A DNA stretch of 64,000 nucleotides, taken from contig NZ_JAYMYJ010000043.1 in the NCBI RefSeq assembly GCF_035668035.1, positions 1-64,000 on the forward strand, given 5' to 3'. Source of the DNA: Thiothrix phosphatis (lineage in GTDB: Bacteria > Pseudomonadota > Gammaproteobacteria > Thiotrichales > Thiotrichaceae). This document shows, in pieces, positions 57,762-64,000 of the stretch. Under the pieces are notes generated by a model. It was given only the letters and a program-made list of their open reading frames with translations. It had not been told where the DNA came from and searched no databases. Both the position numbers and the translations under genes were made by a program. Position 1 is the first letter of the stretch. Each line of letters opens with the position of its first letter.

Positions 57762-59213
57762 ATGCATACACGTTATCGCGTTCTGGCTGGCACAATTGCT
57801 GGCGTACTGATTGGTGCGACAACCAGCATCAGCTTGAACGTTTTTGCCTTTCGGCAAACCATTGAAAACTCTCCCCCTCTGGATGAGCTGCAACAGTTCT
57901 CGGAAGTGTATTCCCGCATCAAGGAAAATTACGTGGAGGATGTCAAGGACAAAGATCTGATGACCAATGCGATCAGGGGCATGCTCAGTGGCCTGGATCC
58001 GCACTCCGCGTACTTGGACGAAGAAGAATTTAAGGAATTGCAGGTCGGCACCAGTGGCGAATTCGGCGGCCTTGGCATCGAAGTTGGCATGGAAGATGGT
58101 TTCGTCAAAGTCATCTCACCAATTGACGACACCCCCGCGCAAAAAGCAGGGTTACAAGCTGGCGACCTAATCATTCGCCTGAACGAAACCCCGGTTAAAG
58201 GCATGACGCTAAACGATGCGGTCAAACTCATGCGCGGCAAGCCGGGCAGCAGCATTGACCTGATGGTCGTGCGCGAAGGCAAAGACAAGCCATTCAAAGT
58301 TAGCATCAAACGCGCCATTATCCAGGTAAAAAGCGTCAAACAACGTATGCTTGAACCAGGCTATGGCTACATTCGCATTACCAGCTTCCAGGCCAAAACC
58401 ACTGAAGCCCTGCTGGAAGGGCTCGAAACCCTGAAAAAAGAGAACAAGGGCAAACTACGGGGCTTGGTGCTGGATCTGCGCAACAACCCAGGCGGCGTCC
58501 TCAATGCAGCCGTGGGCGTATCCGACGCATTCCTGGATTCTGGCAAAATCGTCTATACGGAAGGCCGTGTACCAGACGCTAAAATGGAATACACAGCCCA
58601 AAAAGGCGATGTCATTGAAAATGCCCCAATTGTCGTCCTGGTCAATCAGGGGTCTGCGTCAGCCTCTGAAATCGTCGCCGGTGCTTTACAAGACCAGAAG
58701 CGCGCATTGATTGCCGGACAAAAAACCTTCGGTAAAGGCTCAGTCCAAACGGTATTGCCACTTGACGAAAAAACAGCTGTCAAATTGACTACCGCCCGTT
58801 ACTTCACCCCATCCGGGCGCTCCATCCAGGCCGAAGGTATTGTGCCCGACATTGAGCTCAAACCTCTCAAAGTCAAGGGCGAGGATGAGGAGGCCAATGC
58901 ATTCGATCCCCTATCTGAAGCTGACCTGAGCAAGCACCTGAGCAACCCGAACAACAAAACGGATGAGGGTGACAAGCAGGCTGAACCTGAAAACAAAACG
59001 CAGGAACAAGTTCCAGAGCAGACAGACAAGGCTCCGGTCCAGGTTGAAAAAACCGATCAGGAGGTGAAAGCCGACAAAGCCAAATCCCCGCTGGCGGAAG
59101 AGGACTATCAACTGTTCGAGGCGCTAAATATCCTCAAGGGTATGGATCTGGTTCAAAACCACTCCAAGCCTGCAACCCCGCCAACTGCGTCAGCCAATGA
59201 AAAGGTGATGTAA
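57762..59213 (+). CDS. ctpA: S41 family carboxy-terminal processing peptidase
   Basis: A 483-residue periplasmic serine protease. It has an N-terminal signal/anchor (about 6-28), a PDZ domain (about 95-175, with GGLGIEVGMEDGFVKVISP) and an S41 catalytic core with Ser in NQGSASASEIVAGAL and Lys in QKTFGKGSVQ. The C-terminal 100 residues are a charged, Glu/Lys/Pro-rich extension (about 375-450) before a short conserved helix. Such proteases trim or degrade envelope proteins, including peptidoglycan hydrolases. Ggagagaaac precedes the ATG. The DJ-1 gene begins immediately after its stop. Confidence 0.95.
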   Translation: MHTRYRVLAGTIAGVLIGATTSISLNVFAFRQTIENSPPLDELQQFSEVYSRIKENYVEDVKDKDLMTNAIRGMLSGLDPHSAYLDEEEFKELQVGTSGEFGGLGIEVGMEDGFVKVISPIDDTPAQKAGLQAGDLIIRLNETPVKGMTLNDAVKLMRGKPGSSIDLMVVREGKDKPFKVSIKRAIIQVKSVKQRMLEPGYGYIRITSFQAKTTEALLEGLETLKKENKGKLRGLVLDLRNNPGGVLNAAVGVSDAFLDSGKIVYTEGRVPDAKMEYTAQKGDVIENAPIVVLVNQGSASASEIVAGALQDQKRALIAGQKTFGKGSVQTVLPLDEKTAVKLTTARYFTPSGRSIQAEGIVPDIELKPLKVKGEDEEANAFDPLSEADLSKHLSNPNNKTDEGDKQAEPENKTQEQVPEQTDKAPVQVEKTDQEVKADKAKSPLAEEDYQLFEALNILKGMDLVQNHSKPATPPTASANEKVM

Positions 59214-59765
59214 TTGCCCAAGGTATTGGTTCCATTAGCGACGGGCTGCGAAGAGCTGGAAGCCGTCACCATTATTGACCTGCTCCGACGGGCGCAGATC
59301 GAGGTGATCGCGGCTAGCCTGGAAGATGCACCAGTACGCTGTTCACGCGGCACCGTTTTGCTGGCTGACAGCCCGTTGGACGATGTGCTGGATGATGACT
59401 TCGACATGTTGGTATTGCCCGGCGGCCAACCAGGAGCCGACCACCTGAACGCAGATGCACGCATCCATCGCCTGATCAATCGTCTGGCTGCGACAGGCAA
59501 ACCTGTCGCAGCCATCTGCGCAGCCCCTAAAATCCTGGTGGAAAACGGCATCTTAAATGGCCGTAAGCTAACGGTTTTTCCTGGCGCGCTGGACGCCATT
59601 GACACCAGCCAAGTCAACGTCACCAACCAACCGATTGAGGTGGATGGCAACGTCATTACCTCGCGCGGCCCTGGCGTTGCCATGGATTTCACCCTGCAAT
59701 TGATTGAGATCCTGCAAGGAAAAGCCGCCAGAAACCAAGTTGAGGCTTCGTTGCAACGCCCATGA
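59214..59765 (+). CDS. DJ-1/YajL family protein
   Basis: A 183-residue DJ-1/PfpI-superfamily protein. It has the family's VPLATGCEELEAV with Glu near residue 14-15 and the redox-active Cys102 in AAICAAPKIL. YajL-like proteins protect thiols and are proposed to act on carbonyl-modified proteins; that activity is debated. The start is TTG, directly abutting the ctpA TAA stop with aaggtg inside the ctpA end, so translation is probably coupled and modest. It overlaps moaC by 4 bases. Confidence 0.92.
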   Translation: MPKVLVPLATGCEELEAVTIIDLLRRAQIEVIAASLEDAPVRCSRGTVLLADSPLDDVLDDDFDMLVLPGGQPGADHLNADARIHRLINRLAATGKPVAAICAAPKILVENGILNGRKLTVFPGALDAIDTSQVNVTNQPIEVDGNVITSRGPGVAMDFTLQLIEILQGKAARNQVEASLQRP

Positions 59766-60253
59766 GCGCGGAACTGACCCATTTCAATGCACAAGGCCAA
59801 GCCCACATGGTTGATGTGGGGGAAAAGCAAATCACGCACCGCATAGCGGTCGCTGAAGGCCTCATCGCTATGCAAGCCGCCACCTTGAACAAAATTTTGC
59901 AGGGCGACAACAAGAAAGGGGACGTATTGGGCATTGCCCGAATTGCGGGCATCATGGCTGCAAAAAAAACGGCTGACCTGATCCCACTATGCCACCCCTT
60001 AGCGTTGACACGGGTAGACATTGAACTCACCCCTCACCTTGACAGATCCTGCATTCACTGCCAGGCAACTGTTGAGACACATGGGCAAACGGGCGTTGAA
60101 ATGGAAGCGCTGGCTGCCGTACACATAGCCTTGCTCACCATCTACGACATGTGTAAAGCTATCGATAGAGGGATGGTTATGGAAAGTATCCGTCTGTTAC
60201 GCAAGGCTGGAGGAAAATCAGGCGACTGGATTTCAAACAACCCTGCACCCTAG
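59762..60253 (+). CDS. moaC: Cyclic pyranopterin monophosphate synthase
   Basis: A 163-residue MoaC, second step of molybdenum cofactor synthesis. Signatures are the N-terminal HMVDVGEKQITHRIA, LIPLCHPLALTRVDIEL and TGVEMEALAAVHIALLTIYDMCKA with catalytic Lys. It overlaps the DJ-1 gene by 4 bases (ATGA). moaA is not nearby; moaD and moaE lie 500 bases downstream on the other strand. Confidence 0.96.
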   Translation: MSAELTHFNAQGQAHMVDVGEKQITHRIAVAEGLIAMQAATLNKILQGDNKKGDVLGIARIAGIMAAKKTADLIPLCHPLALTRVDIELTPHLDRSCIHCQATVETHGQTGVEMEALAAVHIALLTIYDMCKAIDRGMVMESIRLLRKAGGKSGDWISNNPAP

Positions 60254-60292
60254 GGTAAACCCCTATACGCTCCGTCCTGAACAGTAGTATTA

Positions 60293-60320
60293 TTGCTCAA
60301 TAATTGCATTACACTATATT
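60293..60320 (+). promoter_or_regulatory. Promoter of the small exported protein gene
   Basis: TTGCTC and TATATT are spaced by 16 bases, about 65 bases before the ATG at 60384. Confidence 0.5.
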
Positions 60321-60383
60321 TGTTGTGCTGTTTTATTACTCAAGAATTCCTAAAGCAACAATTAATCATCAAGGAAGGGCAAG

Positions 60384-60728
60384 ATGAGTCTGTGTTCCGC
60401 TATTTATTACCCCAGCCTAAAACAAGGTGTTGCATTGGCTGTTGGCGCAGCCCTGCTGATTGCATCTAGCATTGCATCTGCAAACCGAATAACTTTAGTT
60501 GTCACCATGAACAAACAGTCTGCACTCGCACCCGCTTCGTGGGCTATTTTTACTGCAAAAGACAAGGAACGCAAAACGCCTGTGGCAACCCTGCCCCGGC
60601 ACAGCGGCATCATTGATTTGCCTGCTGGCCATTACTGCGCCAAAGTTCAAATGGACAAGAAAAGCGGGGAAGCTGAATTCCGGGTAGAGTCCAACGTAGA
60701 CAGGGTGGTCAATATTGCGCTGGATTAA
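60384..60728 (+). CDS. Hypothetical exported protein
   Basis: A 114-residue protein with a signal peptide (hydrophobic core about 15-30, cut after SASA near 34). The small mature domain looks beta-rich (RITLVVTMNKQS, SWAIFTAKDKE, GIIDLPAGHYCAKVQM, EAEFRVESNV). It is not recognised as a named family, but the pattern resembles small carboxypeptidase-regulatory-like beta sandwiches. Aaggaagggcaag precedes the ATG. It lies between moaC and the convergent moaE without clear functional link. Confidence 0.7.
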   Translation: MSLCSAIYYPSLKQGVALAVGAALLIASSIASANRITLVVTMNKQSALAPASWAIFTAKDKERKTPVATLPRHSGIIDLPAGHYCAKVQMDKKSGEAEFRVESNVDRVVNIALD

Positions 60729-60739
60729 AGCGGCAGGCT

Positions 60740-61183
60740 TCAGCCGGGAGTATTATTCTCCACCCAACGCACGGAACCATCCGTCAGCGTCTCCCGTTTC
60801 CAGAAAGGGGCCGTGTGTTTCAGCACCTCCATGATCTGGCGGCAAGCATCAAAAGCCGCCGCACGGTGAGCTGACCACACGGCAACCAACACAATCGGCT
60901 GGGAGGGGGAAATATTTCCCACCCGATGAACGAGCAATACGTCATCCAACAGCCATTTCTGCATGGCGTCTGTTGCAAGCTGCTCCAATTGACGTTCAGT
61001 CATGCCCGGGTAATGCTCAAGAAACATTTCCCGCACATCATCCCCTTCATTGAAATCACGCATGACACCCACAAACACAGCCGTAGCGCCCGAACGGGCG
61101 GACTGTTGTGATCGATGCCCCTGCCAATCAGCCAGATACGTCCAAGGGTCGAAGGGTATGTCCAGCAATTCAACCTGCACCAT
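60740..61183 (-). CDS. moaE: Molybdopterin synthase catalytic subunit
   Basis: A 147-residue MoaE that transfers sulfur from MoaD thiocarboxylate to precursor Z. Typical parts are GATAVFVGVMRDFNEGDDV, LEHYPGMTERQL, VHRVGNISPSQPIVLVAVWSAHR and the Lys-containing LKHTAPFWKRET. Its ATG follows the moaD stop codon at once, and its ribosome binding site AGGAGG is formed by the last Gly-Gly codons of moaD. Confidence 0.96.
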   Translation of the reverse strand: MVQVELLDIPFDPWTYLADWQGHRSQQSARSGATAVFVGVMRDFNEGDDVREMFLEHYPGMTERQLEQLATDAMQKWLLDDVLLVHRVGNISPSQPIVLVAVWSAHRAAAFDACRQIMEVLKHTAPFWKRETLTDGSVRWVENNTPG

Positions 61184-61417
61184 TTAACCTCCTGTTACAG
61201 GCGGAAAAAAAGCCACCTCATCACCCGGCTGCACCTGCTTGCCAACATCAGCATATTCATGGTTGATGGAAACCAACACATTGGTGGGAAGCGCCGCACC
61301 TCCGCTGCTGCGCTGCCAGACTTCTGCAACACTAAGCGGCCCAGTGGCGTCCAGCATGACCTGCCCCACCCCCAGACGCTCACGCAAACTAGCAAAGAAC
61401 AACACCTTGACAGACAT
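61184..61417 (-). CDS. moaD: Molybdopterin synthase sulfur carrier subunit
   Basis: A 77-residue ubiquitin-like MoaD, which carries sulfur as a thiocarboxylate on its C-terminal Gly-Gly (PPVTGG). Other features are VKVLFFASLRERLG and VSINHEYADVGKQVQPGDEVAFFPP. ATG 61417 gives the usual family length; a longer in-frame reading is not conserved. It is the first gene of the moaD-moaE pair. Confidence 0.95.
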   Translation of the reverse strand: MSVKVLFFASLRERLGVGQVMLDATGPLSVAEVWQRSSGGAALPTNVLVSINHEYADVGKQVQPGDEVAFFPPVTGG

Positions 61418-61483
61418 ACAGCCAGCACTCCCGGCAACGCCAATAAAAACAGCAGGCCGCAAACACGGCTTTTTCAGGATACC

Positions 61484-63256
61484 CTATTTTGACCCGGCGG
61501 GCATATACCGCTGCAGCGGCTCTATATCGATCGCATCCCCAAGCAACGCCTTGGCATGGGCCAGTGCGTACTTGCGTTCGCGGAAAAAACGGTCTTCGCC
61601 AATATGCCTTGCCAAACCTGAACGCTGAAATGCCTCATAGACACGTAATTTGGCGCGTGCAATATAAAATTCAACGCCAACAGACCTTAGCCGGTCGGCA
61701 AGTTTTTCCAGCATTTCTTCACCCGTCGAATCCACCTGGTCAATCGACTCCATATCCAGCACCAGCACTTTCAGGTTTGGCTTCTTAGCTACATTATTGA
61801 GCAGCTTCCCTTCCAGATAACCTGTATTGGCGAAATACAAATCCCCATCGAAACGGTACACGGAAACCGTCTCGCTGGTTTGCAGCCCATGCGCCGACGC
61901 ATCCCGCATGGAACCATCCTCATGACGGGCGACCTCCACTAGGTTCGGGCTCATGGTGCGGTACAGGAACAGCCCCAGGGACAACACCACGCCCAGCAGG
62001 ATCCCCTTGTCCAAATGGGGCGCAAACGCCAGGGTGGCAGCAAAAGTCACAACCGCCACCACGCCATCATGCGGCTCCACCTTCCAGGCATGCTTGATAG
62101 GGGAAATTTTAATGAGATTAATCACCGCCATAATGATGACAGCAGCCAACGTCGCCTGCGGCAGATGGTAGAGCAACGGCGTCAGGAACAACAAGGTCAG
62201 CGCCACCAACAAACCCGTCACCACGGAAGAAAACCCCGTTTGGGCTCCTGCCGCAAAATTTACCGCAGAACGGGAGAAAGAACCGGAAACCGCATAGCCT
62301 TGGAATAACCCTGAAACCATATTTCCCAACCCTTGCCCAACCAACTCCTGATTGGCGGACAAGCGCTGGCGGGTCTGGGAGGCCATTGCTTTGGCAATGG
62401 ATATTGCCTCCACAAAGCCAATCAACCCAATAATGGCCGCCGTTATCGCCATCGAACTTAGGGTCTTAAAATCGAAACTGATCTCCGGAAGCGAGAAGGA
62501 AGGCAAGCCTATCGGCACCACCCCAATGACGCTCCCGCCCAGCGCCTTATAATCCACCGCCCATGACAGTATCGTCGTAATCACTACGGTGATGAGGACA
62601 CCAGGCAAGCGCGGCGCATATTTCTTCAACACCATTAAAGTGATCAGGGCAAAAGCACCCAGGACAAACGTGATCAGGTCAGTGTCCGGCAACGAGGCGA
62701 CCGTAGCCCACCAGAACTCATAAGCGTGTTCAAACTGGTCTGCCTTGACTTTCAAGCCAAAAATTTTGGGCAATTGGGATGTGGCGATAATCAACGCCCC
62801 CGCATTGGTAAACCCAATCACCACAGGATGCGACAGGAAGTCCACCATCACCCCCAAGCGCATCAACCCCAGTGACAACTGAAAAACGCCAATCATCAAC
62901 GCCAGCATGGCGGAATAGACAACCATCGTTTCCGGCCCAAGGGCTGCATACGGCTGCATGGCGGCCGCTGACATCAAGGAAACCATCGCGACCGGCCCGG
63001 TGCCCAACTGACGGGACGAACCAAACATCGCGGCCACCATGACCGGCAAAAAAGACGCGTATAAGCCGATGTAAGGTGGCAAACCCGCCAGCTGCGCATA
63101 AGCCATCGATTGAGGGATCAGCACCAGTGCGACCGTCAAACCGGCGACCGAGTCCGCCCTTAACACATCAGGATTTCTCAACTCACCGATCCAATCTTTA
63201 TACGGCGTGAAACGATCCTTCCAGTCATGCAGAAACGACAACAGCCAACTCCCCAT
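61484..63256 (-). CDS. SulP family anion permease with STAS domain
   Basis: A 590-residue SulP/SLC26 transporter. The membrane domain (about 30-430) carries the N-terminal signature DSVAGLTVALVLIPQSMAYAQLAGLPPYIGLY (in pieces) and SGSFSRSAVNFAAGAQTG. A cytoplasmic STAS domain (about 455-575) contains the conserved VDSTGEEMLEKL. Members move sulfate, bicarbonate or other anions. In a sulfur-metabolising cell sulfate is a natural guess, but bicarbonate uptake (BicA-like) cannot be excluded from sequence alone. It is monocistronic, with a terminator-like hairpin from glmS upstream. Confidence 0.93.
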   Translation of the reverse strand: MGSWLLSFLHDWKDRFTPYKDWIGELRNPDVLRADSVAGLTVALVLIPQSMAYAQLAGLPPYIGLYASFLPVMVAAMFGSSRQLGTGPVAMVSLMSAAAMQPYAALGPETMVVYSAMLALMIGVFQLSLGLMRLGVMVDFLSHPVVIGFTNAGALIIATSQLPKIFGLKVKADQFEHAYEFWWATVASLPDTDLITFVLGAFALITLMVLKKYAPRLPGVLITVVITTILSWAVDYKALGGSVIGVVPIGLPSFSLPEISFDFKTLSSMAITAAIIGLIGFVEAISIAKAMASQTRQRLSANQELVGQGLGNMVSGLFQGYAVSGSFSRSAVNFAAGAQTGFSSVVTGLLVALTLLFLTPLLYHLPQATLAAVIIMAVINLIKISPIKHAWKVEPHDGVVAVVTFAATLAFAPHLDKGILLGVVLSLGLFLYRTMSPNLVEVARHEDGSMRDASAHGLQTSETVSVYRFDGDLYFANTGYLEGKLLNNVAKKPNLKVLVLDMESIDQVDSTGEEMLEKLADRLRSVGVEFYIARAKLRVYEAFQRSGLARHIGEDRFFRERKYALAHAKALLGDAIDIEPLQRYMPAGSK

Positions 63257-63294
63257 GAGTTGCCTTCCTCCTCAAGAATTGCGAACTTTTCCAC

Positions 63295-63325
63295 CTAAAA
63301 AGAAACCAGCGGAAAGCCGCTGGTT
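63295..63325 (-). terminator. Terminator of glmS
   Basis: A perfect 9-bp stem (aaccagcgg / ccgctggtt) with a 4-base loop is followed on the minus strand by tctttttagg. It lies about 90 bases after the glmS stop codon and separates it from the SulP gene. Confidence 0.85.
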
Positions 63326-63414
63326 CATTAGAATATAAGATTGTACTAAATATGCAGTAACGCCAACAGTAAACAGATTCAATAGTAAAGAATCCATCAT
63401 AGGATTCTTCAATA

Positions 63415-64000
63415 CTATTCCACGGTTACTGACTTCGCCAGATTGCGGGGTTTGTCCACATCCGTGCCTTTTTGCACAGCCACATGGTATGACAACAATT
63501 GCAACGGCGCTGTATAGACGATCGGTGCCAGCAATTCCGGCACGGGCGGCACTTCCAGCACATGCAGGCTGTCATCCGCCCGGATATGCGCCTCCCGGTC
63601 AGCAAACACATACAATTCGCCGCCACGGGAACGCACTTCCTCCAAATTGGACTTGAGCTTTTCCAGCAGACCCGTGCTCGGCGCAACCGTCACAATCGGC
63701 ATTTCGCTATCCACCAGCGCCAGCGGCCCATGCTTGAGTTCGCCCGCAGGATAAGCTTCCGCATGGATGTAGGAAATTTCCTTCAACTTGAGGGCACCTT
63801 CCATCGCCACCGGATAGAGTTCGCCGCGCCCGAGGAACAAGGCATGGTGCTTCTCAAGGAAACGCTCCGCCAACACCTCAATTTTAGGGTTCAGCTCCAG
63901 CGCCTGTTCGATCAAGGCGGGCAACTTGCGCAAATCCGCCGTGATCTGGGCGACCCGCGCCTTATCCGCCCCCTTGGCCTGCATCAATAAGGCCATCAGC
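63415..64000 (-). CDS. glmS: Glutamine-fructose-6-phosphate aminotransferase, C-terminal part
   Basis: The C-terminal 195 residues of GlmS, the first enzyme of UDP-GlcNAc synthesis; the gene continues past the right edge. The second SIS domain is complete, with FLGRGELYPVAMEGALKLKEISYIHAEAYPAGELKHGP (in pieces). So is the C-terminus LLSYHVAVQKGTDVDKPRNLAKSVTVE (in pieces) that covers the ammonia channel. The reading frame is open to the window edge. It supplies amino sugars for peptidoglycan and lipopolysaccharide. Confidence 0.97.
   Translation of the reverse strand, partial: LMALLMQAKGADKARVAQITADLRKLPALIEQALELNPKIEVLAERFLEKHHALFLGRGELYPVAMEGALKLKEISYIHAEAYPAGELKHGPLALVDSEMPIVTVAPSTGLLEKLKSNLEEVRSRGGELYVFADREAHIRADDSLHVLEVPPVPELLAPIVYTAPLQLLSYHVAVQKGTDVDKPRNLAKSVTVE

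Noticed and set aside
57762..57850. Sigma-54 promoter-like TGGCAC...TTGCT
   Set aside because: The spacing between the two elements is too short and it lies inside the ctpA coding sequence.

Overview
The window looks like the chromosome of a gammaproteobacterium, most likely a sulfur-oxidising, Thiothrix-like member of the Thiotrichales. That placement is inference. It rests on gene orders typical of gammaproteobacteria (rpoZ-spoT-ridA, rplU-rpmA-obgE-proB, yibN-grxC-secB-gpsA beside envC-ctpA) together with sulfur-linked genes: a Tyr-rich exported protein resembling sulfur globule proteins, a CysB-like regulator, an ATP-sulfurylase-like protein, a SulP permease and a probable persulfide-sensing ArsR regulator. 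No insertion sequence, prophage, CRISPR array or rRNA operon was found.

Layout. 1-6.1 kb is an accessory-looking surface region: the tail of a collagen-like protein, a GT2-TPR glycosyltransferase, a DUF2288 gene, then a minus-strand operon FkbH-like HAD / acyl carrier protein / MaoC-SDR fusion / hexapeptide acyltransferase. 6.4-11.1 kb holds dtd, pip, a PPK2 kinase and an AsmA-family gene. 11.2-16.9 kb runs from DUF2333 through a minus-strand gene string (CysB-like regulator, MT-A70 methylase, lipoprotein, ycgN, hslR, sulfur-globule-like gene) to a divergent ATP-sulfurylase-like pseudoenzyme. 17-25.4 kb holds exbB-exbD-tonB, small membrane proteins, an orphan histidine kinase, malate synthase G and a DUF1566 lipoprotein.

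25.4-43 kb is mostly housekeeping: GST, tRNA-Phe, ppx, ridA, a SpoT whose synthetase domain is degraded, rpoZ, a DnaQ-like exonuclease with a DUF294/CBS protein, waaF, ilvE, a lytic transglycosylase, apaG, proB, obgE, rpmA, rplU, ispB and tRNA-Pro. 43-48.7 kb carries a FIST sensor/hybrid kinase pair and a rubrerythrin / Fe-S protein / DUF3501 operon with a 35-bp tandem duplication at its 3' end. 48.7-64 kb has a Pro/Ala/Thr-rich protein, an NlpC/P60 lipoprotein, speD, osmC, gshB, gpsA-secB-grxC-yibN with an ArsR-type regulator upstream, envC, ctpA, a DJ-1 protein, moaC, moaDE, a SulP permease and the 3' part of glmS.

The most interesting points are the ATP-sulfurylase-like protein that has lost both nucleotide-binding motifs and sits opposite a CysB-like regulator, the SpoT with an apparently dead synthetase, the collagen/glycosyltransferase/acyl-ACP neighbourhood with a ketoreductase lacking its catalytic Tyr, the rubrerythrin-CCG-DUF3501 module, and the persulfide-sensor-like ArsR upstream of a rhodanese-glutaredoxin operon.
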